Shown here piece after piece: positions 49,675 to 58,279 of a DNA stretch of 64,000 nt (the stretch's first letter is position 1; each line of letters begins with the position of its first letter). Where the stretch lies: contig CBDCVB010000001.1 of assembly GCA_965222895.1 (NCBI GenBank), positions 1,302,001-1,366,000 of the forward strand, written 5' to 3'. A program made the translations under genes and the position numbers. The DNA comes from Bin87 sp965222895. Lineage in GTDB: Bacteria; Chloroflexota; Dehalococcoidia; Lucifugimonadales; UBA3495. Below the pieces are notes generated by a model. That model ran no database searches and was not told the DNA's origin. It saw nothing but the letters and a program-made list of their open reading frames with translations.

Positions 49675-51303
49675 ATGACCAGGAACAGCGAAAACCCCCA
49701 CACCCTTTCCGGCTTGCCCATTGGTCCGCTGTACACGCCTGATGGCCTGGCGGCTTCCGGTTTCGACCCGGCGGCCGACTTGGGCGCGCCGGGGGAATTC
49801 CCCTTTACCCGCGGCGCCTACCCCGACATGTACCGGGGTCGGCTGTGGACGCGGCGGCAGATTGCCGGCTTCGGAACGGCCAGAGCCACCAACGAACGCT
49901 ATCGGTTCCTGCTGGATCACGGCCAGACCGGGCTGAGCACCGACTTCGACCACCCGACCCTCACCGGCTACGACTCCGACCATGAGCTGGCCGAGGGCGA
50001 GGTCGGCCGCCTGGGCGTCGCCATCGACACCGCCGCCGACATGGGCGAGCTGTTCGACGGTATCCCCCTGGACCAGGCCAGCGTCTCGTTGACCATCAAC
50101 CACCCCGCTATCGTGCTGCTCGGTATGTTCCTCCATGTTGCCGAAACCCGCGGCACACCCTGGCCCTCCCTGCGCGGCACCGTCCAGAACGATTCTCTCA
50201 AAGAGTTTCACGGTCAGAAGACCTTTGCGCTGCCGCCCGGCCCTGCTCTCAAGCTCACCACCGACGTGGTGGAGTTCTGCACCCGGCACGTCCCCAACTG
50301 GTACACCATCTCCATCAGCGGCTATCACACCCGCGAGGCCGGCTCCGACGCGGTGCAGGAACTGGCCTTCACCGTCGCCCAGGGCATGGCCTACGTGGAA
50401 TCCGCCATGCGCCGCGGCCTACCCGTAGATGCCTTCGCTTCCCGCCTGTCCCATTTCTTCGGCGTACACAACGATTTCTTCGAGGAGATTGCCAAGTTCC
50501 GCGCCGCACGACGTATGTGGGCACGTATTATGCGCGACCGCTACGGCGCAACGCGCCCGGAGTCGATGCGGATGCGCTTCCACACGCAGACCCTGGGCTC
50601 CACGCTGGTGCGCCAAGACCCGCTGAACAACATCCTGCGCGGCGGATTGCAGGCGCTGGCCGCGGTGCTGGGCGGAACCCAATCGCTGCATGTCAGCGGC
50701 TACGACGAGGCCTACGACATCCCGTCGGAAGAGGCCATGCGCATCTCCCTGGCTACCCAGATGATTCTGGCCAACGAAAGCGGGGTCGCCGCTACTCCCG
50801 ACCCCCTGGGCGGCGCTCCGTATCTGGAAACCCTGACCAGCCAGCTGGAAGGAGCGGCCAACGCCTACATCGAGCGCATCGACGAGATGGGCAACGGCAG
50901 TATGCTGGATGGAATGCTGGAGGCCGTATCCAACGGCTACATCGAGAGCGAGATTGCCCACGCGTCCTACCGCTACCAACAGCGGGTGGAATCCGGCGAC
51001 TACACCATCGTCGGCGTCAACGACGAATACCGGGAAGACGCCACCTCTGCCGGCTCTCTGGAACTGTTCGAGTTCGACCAGGGAGAGGAAGACCGCCAGA
51101 TCGCGCGACTCCACGACGTGCGCCGCTCACGCAGCGAGGCCCATGCTGCCGACACGCTGCGGCAAATCGTCAAGTCCGCCCGGGCTGATGCCAACCTGCT
51201 GCCGGCCATCATCCCGGCCGTAGCCGCCGGCGTTACCGAGGGCGAGATTATGGGCACGCTCCGCGACGAGTGGGGCGAGTACATCGACCCGGGTGTGTTT
51301 TAG
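49675..51303 (+). CDS. methylmalonyl-CoA mutase, large (catalytic) subunit
   Basis: A 542-residue alpha-type acyl-CoA mutase subunit for the B12-dependent rearrangement of methylmalonyl-CoA to succinyl-CoA or a related substrate. Segments: EFPFTRGAYPDMYRGRLWTRRQ, RYRFLLDHGQTGLSTDFDHPT, SVSLTINHPAIVL, GTVQNDSLKEFH, WYTISISGYHTREAG, RMRFHTQTLGSTL and SLHVSGYDEAYDIPSEEA. It lacks the B12-binding domain, which is encoded separately at 52369, with two unrelated genes in between. No MeaB chaperone gene is nearby. A homologous isobutyryl-CoA mutase function is possible. Confidence 0.9.
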   Translation: MTRNSENPHTLSGLPIGPLYTPDGLAASGFDPAADLGAPGEFPFTRGAYPDMYRGRLWTRRQIAGFGTARATNERYRFLLDHGQTGLSTDFDHPTLTGYDSDHELAEGEVGRLGVAIDTAADMGELFDGIPLDQASVSLTINHPAIVLLGMFLHVAETRGTPWPSLRGTVQNDSLKEFHGQKTFALPPGPALKLTTDVVEFCTRHVPNWYTISISGYHTREAGSDAVQELAFTVAQGMAYVESAMRRGLPVDAFASRLSHFFGVHNDFFEEIAKFRAARRMWARIMRDRYGATRPESMRMRFHTQTLGSTLVRQDPLNNILRGGLQALAAVLGGTQSLHVSGYDEAYDIPSEEAMRISLATQMILANESGVAATPDPLGGAPYLETLTSQLEGAANAYIERIDEMGNGSMLDGMLEAVSNGYIESEIAHASYRYQQRVESGDYTIVGVNDEYREDATSAGSLELFEFDQGEEDRQIARLHDVRRSRSEAHAADTLRQIVKSARADANLLPAIIPAVAAGVTEGEIMGTLRDEWGEYIDPGVF

Positions 51304-51313
51304 CACTCCTAAA

Positions 51314-52024
51314 ATGAGAAGTTCAGTGCCAAAATTCAAACCGGATGCCATCTTTAACCTACTATGGTATGAAGTAACTGCTCATTTCAAGGATGACAGA
51401 CTGTTCATTATTGGCAGTCCGCCAAGTCGTTCGCTCATCAATCCGCACGACTTTTGTTATTCTGTTGAAGGGGCCGTTTACCGGAATCAGCACGAAGCCG
51501 ACGATGCTACGGCAAGATTCGAGCTTAAGTTAGCTAACGAGAACGCCGGACCTTCTAACGTTCGCAACCAGATTGTGGAATGTTTTTCCGAATTAGCTAC
51601 TAATGCTGTTCAGCACAGCATTGCCCAGCAGCCGGCCTTCGGCACGCTCTGCATCATTCGAGATGAGGATTACATTGCGCTGTCCATTGCGGTGGTAGAT
51701 ACCGGCATTGGCATTCGCACAGCCCTTGAAGCAGACGAAAACAACCGCATTAAGCTCCGCCGCGCCGATGACGCTGTGGTTATTGAATACGCAACGCAAT
51801 TTGGTGTAACCGGAACCGGGGAGCATCGAGGCATTGGGCTGTTCAGCGTGAAAGAGGCGGTCCTGCAGTTTGGTGGTGCTTTGCAGATTGTCTCCGGTAG
51901 TGGTAGCCTGATAGTAAGGGATGGTGAAATTCTGAGATATTCCGGCGGAGGATTCCGCAGACGGTTCCAACTGAACGGAACAATGGTACTTATGGCATTG
52001 TACGTACCTGCTATAAATCGTTGA
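51314..52024 (+). CDS. HATPase-domain protein
   Basis: A 236-residue protein with the GHKL ATPase fold. N-box ECFSELATNAVQHSI, G1 box VVDTGIGIRTALE, G2-like EHRGIGLFSVKEAV. No histidine phosphorylation domain and no membrane segment, so not a normal sensor kinase; more like an anti-sigma or MutL-type ATPase. It sits 10 bp after the mutase gene and 9 bp before the STAS-like gene, as if in one operon. Its ribosome site is weak. Confidence 0.75.
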   Translation: MRSSVPKFKPDAIFNLLWYEVTAHFKDDRLFIIGSPPSRSLINPHDFCYSVEGAVYRNQHEADDATARFELKLANENAGPSNVRNQIVECFSELATNAVQHSIAQQPAFGTLCIIRDEDYIALSIAVVDTGIGIRTALEADENNRIKLRRADDAVVIEYATQFGVTGTGEHRGIGLFSVKEAVLQFGGALQIVSGSGSLIVRDGEILRYSGGGFRRRFQLNGTMVLMALYVPAINR

Positions 52025-52033
52025 GACGATACT

Positions 52034-52357
52034 ATGACAACCATCGAACTAAAAAAGGAACTTGGTCAATCGGTGCTGTCTACCAGGCCGCTGGCACGCA
52101 GTTTGGAACAATCCATGCGGGAGGCGGCCAATACCGGCGAAATCACCCTTGATGCGTCTGGCATATTAAGGGCAAGCATATCTTTCTTCGATGAAGCGTT
52201 GCTGATTTTTAAATCCATTGTTGACGAGACGGGTCGTGATGACCTGAAGCTCATCTATCGGGATGTTAACGCCGCTCTCACGCTTAAGGATATGCCAAGG
52301 TATCGTGGCCTGACGCTGGCCGAATCTCCGTCCGGGGACTGGATAATCTCGAAATAA
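52034..52357 (+). CDS. STAS-like (DUF4325) protein
   Basis: A 107-residue protein. LSTRPLARSLEQSMREA and EITLDASGILRASISFFDEALL fit the DUF4325 pattern (LD...GV...SFxDE). STAS folds bind HATPase partners as antagonists, as in SpoIIAA/SpoIIAB. The gene follows the HATPase gene directly, so the two may make a switch pair. 11 bp before the B12-binding subunit gene. Confidence 0.65.
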   Translation: MTTIELKKELGQSVLSTRPLARSLEQSMREAANTGEITLDASGILRASISFFDEALLIFKSIVDETGRDDLKLIYRDVNAALTLKDMPRYRGLTLAESPSGDWIISK

Positions 52358-52368
52358 CCGGCCGTATC

Positions 52369-52824
52369 GTGACGCCGGAGAACACCCATCCCCCTCGTGT
52401 CCTGCTCGCCAAGTTGGGTTTGGATGGCCACGACCGTGGTGTTAAGGTCATCGCCCGTGCCCTGCGCGATGCTGGCATGGAGGTGGTGTACCTGGGGATG
52501 CGCGTAACCGTTGACCAGGTAGCCGCCGCCGCCGCCCAGGAAGATGTGGATGTGGTGGGCATCAGCATCCTGTCCGGCGCCCACATGCGTCTGATCCCTC
52601 GCCTGGCCGATGCGTTGCAGCGTCACGGTTTGCGTGGAGACGGCATCGGTGGTGACGGCATCGGTGGCGATGGCATGGATGGCGGCGTCATGCTGCTCGT
52701 TGGCGGAACCATCCCCGACGGCGATGTTGAACCGTTGCACGCCATGGGTGTCGCCGGCGTCTTCCCCGTGGGCAGTTTTACCAGCGAAATGATCGACTTC
52801 ATTCACCTACGAATGAGCCAATGA
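52369..52824 (+). CDS. methylmalonyl-CoA mutase, B12-binding subunit
   Basis: A 151-residue cobalamin-binding domain. LGLDGHDRGVKVIARALRDAG has the DxHxxG motif whose His binds the cobalt from below. VGISILSGAHM and VGGTIPDGD are further family segments. An insert of three imperfect GDGIG units (GDGIGGDGIGGDGMDGG) lengthens the loop near residue 90. It starts at GTG 52369. Together with the subunit at 49675 it makes a heteromeric mutase. Confidence 0.9.
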   Translation: MTPENTHPPRVLLAKLGLDGHDRGVKVIARALRDAGMEVVYLGMRVTVDQVAAAAAQEDVDVVGISILSGAHMRLIPRLADALQRHGLRGDGIGGDGIGGDGMDGGVMLLVGGTIPDGDVEPLHAMGVAGVFPVGSFTSEMIDFIHLRMSQ

Positions 52825-52826
52825 GT

Positions 52827-52901
52827 AACATGGATACACAGGATGCACAGGATGACGCTGTCTATCCGTAACTATATCCTGTTCATCCTGTATATCCATG
52901 T
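52827..52901. repeat. inverted pair of ATGGATGAACAGGAT-type repeats
   Basis: A left copy (ACATGGATACACAGGATGCA) and a right copy in the opposite direction (CCTGTTCATCCTGTATATCC) form a 75-bp imperfect palindrome between the mutase operon and the ligase gene. The transcript could fold into a terminator-like hairpin. Confidence 0.65.
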
Positions 52902-52919
52902 TGATTGCAACCTGACAAT

Positions 52920-54320
52920 ATGATGCCCTGGCCATCCCAATACGACCCCGCCTACGTCCCCGGCTCCGACGCCGAGCACTGGGATACCCGGCTGGAAACC
53001 ATGCCGCCGGCTGATCGTGATGCCATCATCCTGGAGCGGCTTCGTGGCCAGGTTGCCTACGCCTGGCGGCACAGCGGTTTCTACCGGGAGTTCTGGCAGG
53101 GTTCCCCAGTAGATCCGTGCAGCATTCGGAATTTGGAAGAATTCGCCCAGCTCCCCATCCTGACCAAAGACCACGTGCGGCAGGAGCAGGAAAGCTACCC
53201 GCCCTTCGGCCGCTTCCTCTGCGTACCCCCGGAGCAGGTCTACCGACTGCACGGAACCTCCGGCACCACCGGACGGCCCACGGTCTTTGGCATCAGCCGA
53301 GGCGACTGGGACCGCATCGGAGAAGCCCATGCGCGCATCCTTTGGGCTGCCGGTGTTCGCCCCACCGACACCGTAATGGTTGCCGCCGTGTTCAGCCTGT
53401 ACGTCGGCAGCTGGGGCGCTCTCGTGGGCGCCGAACGACTGGGCGCGGCCTGCTTTCCCTTCGGCGCCGGCGCTCCGGGCCAGACCGAACGCGCCGTGGA
53501 ATGGGCCCAGATGGTACGGCCCACCGCGCTGTACGCCACGCCGTCCTATGCCCTCTACCTGGCCGAAACCGCCCGCGAGATGGGCGTGAACCCCCGCACC
53601 GACTTCGCCTTTCGGCTGATGTTCTTCAGCGGTGAGCCCGGCGCCAGCGTGCCGGCCACACGCCAGGCCATCGAAGATGCCTTCGGATGCTACGTGGTGG
53701 ATCAGGGCAGCATGGCCGAGATGACGCCCTGGATGACCAACGGCGGTTGCCGCCACCTCTCCCGCGGTATGCACCTCTGGCAGGACATCGTTTACACCCA
53801 ATTGGTTGACCCGGACACCCACGACCTGGTGCCCCTGGGCGGCGAAGGCGTGCCTGTCTACTCGCATCTGGAGCGTGAATCCCAGCCGATGATTCGTTAT
53901 TGGTCGGGGGATATTGCCCGCTGGGAGATGGTCGATTGCCCGTGTGGTCGCACCTATCCGACGTTGACGTCCGGAATTTATGGGCGCGCCGACGATATGC
54001 TGATAATACGGGGCCAGAACGTGTTTCCATCCCGCATCGAAGACGTGCTGCGTTCGATAGATGCTTTTGGCGGCGAGTTCCGCCTGGTGGTGGAACGCGA
54101 ACGGGGTTATCTCGACCGTCTCACCGTGCAGACCGAAGTGGCGGCGCCCGTGTGGGCATCGGCCGGCGAAACCGACCCGACGGGACTGGACGGTTTGCGG
54201 GATGCAATAGCAGCCGACCTGCGCCGCGCTCTCGGCGTCGGCGTGTCTGTCGAGCTGAAACCCGAGGGCGAGTTCGAGCGCACCCAGTTCAAGGCCCGCC
54301 GCGTCATCGACCTGCGGTAA
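52920..54320 (+). CDS. phenylacetate-CoA ligase family protein
   Basis: A 466-residue AMP-forming ligase of the PaaK type that activates an aromatic or other carboxylic acid to its CoA thioester. AMP-binding loop YRLHGTSGTTGRPTVFG, then VVDQGSMAEMTPWM, QPMIRYWSGDIARW, GRADDMLIIRGQNVFPSRIEDVLRSI and FKARRVIDLR. The usual acid is unknown. It is followed by an MBL-fold gene 21 bp on. Start at one of two adjacent ATG (52920/52923); ribosome site weak. Confidence 0.85.
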   Translation: MMPWPSQYDPAYVPGSDAEHWDTRLETMPPADRDAIILERLRGQVAYAWRHSGFYREFWQGSPVDPCSIRNLEEFAQLPILTKDHVRQEQESYPPFGRFLCVPPEQVYRLHGTSGTTGRPTVFGISRGDWDRIGEAHARILWAAGVRPTDTVMVAAVFSLYVGSWGALVGAERLGAACFPFGAGAPGQTERAVEWAQMVRPTALYATPSYALYLAETAREMGVNPRTDFAFRLMFFSGEPGASVPATRQAIEDAFGCYVVDQGSMAEMTPWMTNGGCRHLSRGMHLWQDIVYTQLVDPDTHDLVPLGGEGVPVYSHLERESQPMIRYWSGDIARWEMVDCPCGRTYPTLTSGIYGRADDMLIIRGQNVFPSRIEDVLRSIDAFGGEFRLVVERERGYLDRLTVQTEVAAPVWASAGETDPTGLDGLRDAIAADLRRALGVGVSVELKPEGEFERTQFKARRVIDLR

Positions 54321-54341
54321 CGCCGCCGGTCTGGCTTTGCC

Positions 54342-55160
54342 ATGGTGCTGCGATACCCGCGCATCCCTGGCCCCCGGGTGGACGTGGGTGAGATTATCCC
54401 CGGACTGTATCAGCGTTCCCTCCGCTCCACCAGTGCGTTTGTCGTGGTTACGCCGCCGCGAATGGCGGGCCAGTCGGCCGGCGTGCCGGGCGACCCTGGG
54501 CCGTCAGCGCTTGGGCCGTCCGTAGCGCGTGGGCCGTCCATAGCAATAGTAGACGCCGGTTGGCGCATCCACGCCCGTCGCGTCCTCAATTACCTGGGTG
54601 AACTGGGCTACGCGCCGGACCGTGTGCAGCGGTTGATTTCCACCCACTACCACCTTGACCACATTGGCGGCATGGCCGGGTTGCAGCGGGCCACCGGCGT
54701 GCGGGTTGACGCCCACCACATTGAGGTTCCCAACCTGCGCCGGGTTCCGGGCCACCATATCCCCAATCCGGTACAGCAGTGGTGGCTGAAACCGCTGTTG
54801 TGGCCGGCGGTCGCCGCGTTGCATCCTCCCATCATCCCGAACGTTGACCCGCTGCACGACGGCGACTTGCTGCCCCTGTTGGGCGGTGCGTATGTCGTTC
54901 ACACGCCCGGACACACACCCGGCAGCATCAGCCTGCACTTCCCCAACGAGGGCGTGCTCATCGTGGCCGACGCGTTGCAACGACGCGGCAACCGGCTGTA
55001 TCTGCCGTCCCGCTTCTTTTCCAGCGATATGGATGCAGCGCGGGAATCGGTGCGCAAGCTGGCCGGGCTCGATTTTGACACCATCTGTTTCAGCCATTTC
55101 CTGCCGATGCGTCAGGGTGCGCGGGCCGCCTTGCGCTCGCTGGCCGAGTACGTGTCATAA
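54342..55160 (+). CDS. MBL-fold metallo-hydrolase
   Basis: A 272-residue metallo-beta-lactamase fold hydrolase. Zinc motif STHYHLDHIGG (HxHxDH) with further ligands in HTPGHTPGSISLHF and IVADAL. An insert GPSALGPSVARGPS near residue 55 comes from a small local repeat. It follows the ligase and may act on its product. Not close to the MBL protein at 37577. Confidence 0.85.
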   Translation: MVLRYPRIPGPRVDVGEIIPGLYQRSLRSTSAFVVVTPPRMAGQSAGVPGDPGPSALGPSVARGPSIAIVDAGWRIHARRVLNYLGELGYAPDRVQRLISTHYHLDHIGGMAGLQRATGVRVDAHHIEVPNLRRVPGHHIPNPVQQWWLKPLLWPAVAALHPPIIPNVDPLHDGDLLPLLGGAYVVHTPGHTPGSISLHFPNEGVLIVADALQRRGNRLYLPSRFFSSDMDAARESVRKLAGLDFDTICFSHFLPMRQGARAALRSLAEYVS

Positions 55161-55304
55161 TCGGGAACAAATCTGGCTGGCCTCTTGGCACGCTGTTCGA
55201 CCATTTGAGCATGGAGTTCCCGACGGCTGCGACGCGAGAGTTGCCACGTTCACGCGGAAATGCGATACGATAGGGACGATGCAACTTCGTCAGGAGATAA
55301 CAAA

Positions 55305-56240
55305 ATGACTGAGCTGGTATTGCGCACCGCCGTAGGCAACTACGGCCACACAACCCCTTTGAAGGACGGGACCGTCACCTCGCAGATGTTCGACATGGAA
55401 CATATCGAGGTGTCGCCGGTGACGAGTATTTTTCGTCGTATGGTGCGCGGTCTGGAATTCGATGTTGCCGAGATGGCGCTCTCCACGTACATGTGTGCCC
55501 GCGCCCACGGCAAGGGTTTCACCGGCATCCCGATTTTCCTGACCCGGGCGTTCTATCATGGCGGGCTGGTGTACAACACGCGCAGCGGCATCAAGTCGCC
55601 CAAAGACCTGGAAGGACGCAAGGTCGGGCTGCGCAGCTACACCCTGACTCCAGGTGTCTGGACTCGCGGCATTTTGCAGACTGAGTACGATGTGGACCTG
55701 GACGCCGTTACCTGGGTATTGTCCGGCGATGAGCACGTGGCCGAGTTTGTCGCGCCGTCGAACGTGGTGTCGTCGCCGAACAGCAATCTGGGCGAAATGC
55801 TGCTGTCGGGAGAGATTGACGCCGCCATCGGCGCGGGGCCAGTTGACTCCCCAGACATCCTGCCCCTGTTCAACGAACCGGGCGAGGCGGATGCCGCCTG
55901 GCACCGGAAGACCGGCGTCTATCCCATCAGCCACATGCTGGTCGTGAAGGATGCGGCGCTGGAGTCAAATCCGGAACTGGCGCGCGAGCTGTTTGAAGTG
56001 TTCACGACGGCCAAAACCCCCTACCTAGAGCGCCTCCGCTCCGGCAATGCTGCTGGCCCGGCCGACCAGGCGTTGCTCAAAATGGCCGCGGTGGTGGGCG
56101 ATGATCCCATCCCTTACGGCTTTGAGAGCTCTCGCAAAACGCTGGAAACTTTCATCGGGTTCAATGTTGAACAGAGGGTGATTCCCAGCAAGGTTGAACC
56201 TGAAGAGCTGTTTCCATCCGCTACGCTGGCGTTGGCCTGA
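55305..56240 (+). CDS. NMT1/THI5-like or 4,5-dihydroxyphthalate decarboxylase-like protein
   Basis: A 311-residue periplasmic-binding-protein fold: VSPVTSIFRRMVRGLEFDVAEMALSTYMCARA, FTGIPIFLTRAFYHGGLVYN, KSPKDLEGRKVGLRSYTLTPGVWTRGIL. The closest named enzymes decarboxylate dihydroxyphthalate; others only bind ligand. No signal peptide is visible, so an enzyme role in the cytoplasm is likelier than a transport role. AGGAG precedes ATG 55305. It is 50 bp upstream of an LLM oxidoreductase. Confidence 0.78.
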   Translation: MTELVLRTAVGNYGHTTPLKDGTVTSQMFDMEHIEVSPVTSIFRRMVRGLEFDVAEMALSTYMCARAHGKGFTGIPIFLTRAFYHGGLVYNTRSGIKSPKDLEGRKVGLRSYTLTPGVWTRGILQTEYDVDLDAVTWVLSGDEHVAEFVAPSNVVSSPNSNLGEMLLSGEIDAAIGAGPVDSPDILPLFNEPGEADAAWHRKTGVYPISHMLVVKDAALESNPELARELFEVFTTAKTPYLERLRSGNAAGPADQALLKMAAVVGDDPIPYGFESSRKTLETFIGFNVEQRVIPSKVEPEELFPSATLALA

Positions 56241-56290
56241 CGCTTGAAACTACCGCAGCATTCGTTTTTGGACTACTGCCCGGAGGCGGC

Positions 56291-57208
56291 ATGGCGCAAT
56301 ACTCGTTCCGACTTCCCAACGCTGACTACCTGGGGTTCCCGGCTACGCCGCAAGCGATTATCGAAACGGCGCGCAAAGCCGAGGAACTCGGTTTCGATGC
56401 GCTGTTCGTCAACGACCACGTGATTGTCGACGATGCTCCGCGCAGCGCACTTTGGCGCAATGTGTACGATCCCTTGATGGTACTGTCCCACGTAGCGGCG
56501 CGAACATCCAGGGTGCTGCTGGGCACGTCGGTGCTCATCATGCCGTACCGCAATCCCATAGTAACCGCCAAGATGGTTGCCACGCTCGACCAGTTGTCCG
56601 GCGGGCGAGCTATCGCCGGTGTTGGCGCGGGCTGGAATGAAGCCGAATATGACGCTTTGGGCGTGCCCTACCACGAACGCGGGGCGCGCACCACCGAATA
56701 CCTGCGGTTGTGGCAAGCGTGCTGGGAACCGGGCCCAACCACATTCCACGGCCGGTTTTTCTCTTTTGACGAGATGCACGTCAGCCCCAAGCCGCTCCAG
56801 CGACCCCATCCGCCCATCTGGATTGGCGGGTCAAGTCACGCCTCGTTGCGCCGGGCGGCACGGTTTGCCCAGGTGTGGCAACCCACCCCCACGCCGTTGC
56901 CGGAATTGATCAGCAACCGGGCCTACCTGCGCGATGTCTGCGCCGAGATCGGGAGGAATGATGTGCCACGCACCCGGATGAGTTTCCGGGTGAACTTCAG
57001 CCATATTACCGGCAGCACCGGCTCCGGGAGCGAAAGACCCACCGGCCAGGGCACCCCTGAGCAGGTCGCATCAGACCTGAAACGCTACCGACAGGAAGCT
57101 GGCCTGGAGGAGTTCCAGATGAATTTCAACGGCTGCGGCAGCCTGCAACAGCTATTGGATTCAATGGACGTGTTGGTTCAGGACGTGTTCCCAAAGGTTG
57201 ATGTTTAG
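56291..57208 (+). CDS. LLM-class (F420-dependent) oxidoreductase
   Basis: A 305-residue luciferase-like enzyme. GFDALFVNDHVIVDD, VLLGTSVLIMPYRNPIVTAKM, SGGRAIAGVGAGWNEAEYDALGVPYHERG, and PHPPIWIGGSSHASLRRAARF are typical of the F420 group. GGAGG precedes ATG 56291. With the decarboxylase-like gene upstream and the class III CoA-transferase downstream it would fit breakdown of an aromatic compound, but the substrate is not known. Confidence 0.86.
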   Translation: MAQYSFRLPNADYLGFPATPQAIIETARKAEELGFDALFVNDHVIVDDAPRSALWRNVYDPLMVLSHVAARTSRVLLGTSVLIMPYRNPIVTAKMVATLDQLSGGRAIAGVGAGWNEAEYDALGVPYHERGARTTEYLRLWQACWEPGPTTFHGRFFSFDEMHVSPKPLQRPHPPIWIGGSSHASLRRAARFAQVWQPTPTPLPELISNRAYLRDVCAEIGRNDVPRTRMSFRVNFSHITGSTGSGSERPTGQGTPEQVASDLKRYRQEAGLEEFQMNFNGCGSLQQLLDSMDVLVQDVFPKVDV

Positions 57209-57219
57209 GCCCTCGCCGG

Positions 57220-57450
57220 ATGCTGCCGGATAACTATAGGGTAGGCATATACTTGCGGGCACAGACTGGCGATGGAAGCGCCCAACGGGTGAAAGATTAT
57301 TGGGATATTCTGAACAGCGCAGGCGGTGAAGACTGTCTATATGTGAATACCCGGGAGCGGGAGCACTGGCCGCGGATGGCGGATTGGCTGCATGAGAGGT
57401 TAGCAGAATATAGTCGCGTCCTCACGCAGGAAGGGGTGGCGGATAACTGA
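57220..57450 (+). CDS. small protein, DUF4268-like C-terminal fragment
   Basis: A 76-residue protein. REREHWPRMADWLHERLAEYSRVL resembles the C-terminal part of DUF4268. The N-terminal domain is absent, so this may be a remnant. It starts 12 bp after the oxidoreductase and precedes a retropepsin-like gene. No known function. Confidence 0.45.
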   Translation: MLPDNYRVGIYLRAQTGDGSAQRVKDYWDILNSAGGEDCLYVNTREREHWPRMADWLHERLAEYSRVLTQEGVADN

Positions 57451-57478
57451 ATTTCCGGCAGGCGCGGCGAGGCTCGGG

Positions 57479-57808
57479 ATGGGGATATTTTACGAAACAA
57501 TCGGCGTGAGCAACCCGTTTGGCGGGGGCGCCGCAACTGCGTCGGCATTGGTTGACACCGGGGCCACATATACGATTCTGCCGGCAACGTTGCTGATAGG
57601 GTTAGGCATCGCGGCGATGGACCGGACTATCCTGGTATTTGCCGATGGCAGACGGGAGGAATATGATATTGGCGAGGCGCTCATAATTATTGGCCGAAAC
57701 GAAGCGCTCTGTCCGGCAATTTTTGGCTCGGAAGGACGTTACCTGCTGGGAGCGTCTGCATTGGAAATCTTTGGCATGTTGGTCAATCCGGTTAGTGAAC
57801 GGCTGTAG
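57479..57808 (+). CDS. retropepsin-like aspartic protease, active form
   Basis: A 109-residue single-domain aspartyl protease fold (clan AA). Catalytic Asp26 in SALVDTGATYTILPATLL. GYxLxGASALExFGMLVNP is the usual second half. Such proteins work as dimers, and in bacteria their targets are mostly unknown. An altered copy follows after 93 bp. Confidence 0.75.
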   Translation: MGIFYETIGVSNPFGGGAATASALVDTGATYTILPATLLIGLGIAAMDRTILVFADGRREEYDIGEALIIIGRNEALCPAIFGSEGRYLLGASALEIFGMLVNPVSERL

Positions 57809-57901
57809 CCGATAGCGGATTCAGGGGTTTGATGGATGACATCGGGAAAGCCCGTGGCAGAAAAGCCGTGAATCCGGACGGATTGGAGGTGCGTCATAGG
57901 A

Positions 57902-58258
57902 ATGTTTTACGTGGAAATAGGCGTTGGCAAGACGAACGGCGTCGAGTTCACGCCAGTGTCGGCACTGGTGGGGAGCGGAGCGGTTTATGCAATGCTGCCG
58001 GCGTCCTTGCTGACTTCGCTGGGCGTTGAACTCCAACGAAAGCAAAGGTTTGACGATGGAGTGGAATACGACGTGGGTACGGCGCATTTTGCCATTGACG
58101 GCCGGAAATGGCATTGTCCGGTCGTATTTGGGCCGGAAGACCATTACATCCTGGGGAAACTGGCTCTGGAGATTTTCAGGCTGCGAATTGATCCCACCGG
58201 GGAAACGCTGGAGCCAGTGGAAGAAATACTAATGGTGGGAGCCGTTGCCGTCGAATGA
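57902..58258 (+). CDS. retropepsin-like protein without catalytic Asp
   Basis: A 118-residue paralogue of the preceding gene with the same order of strands (SALVGSGAVYAMLPASLLTSLG and YILGKLALEIFRLRIDP). DTG has become GSG (Gly24), so the catalytic Asp is gone while the rest is kept. It may be a non-catalytic partner in a heterodimer or a decaying copy. Ends 21 bp before the CoA-transferase gene. Confidence 0.7.
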   Translation: MFYVEIGVGKTNGVEFTPVSALVGSGAVYAMLPASLLTSLGVELQRKQRFDDGVEYDVGTAHFAIDGRKWHCPVVFGPEDHYILGKLALEIFRLRIDPTGETLEPVEEILMVGAVAVE

Positions 58259-58279
58259 CCGCGGAGTGGGTGGTAGACA

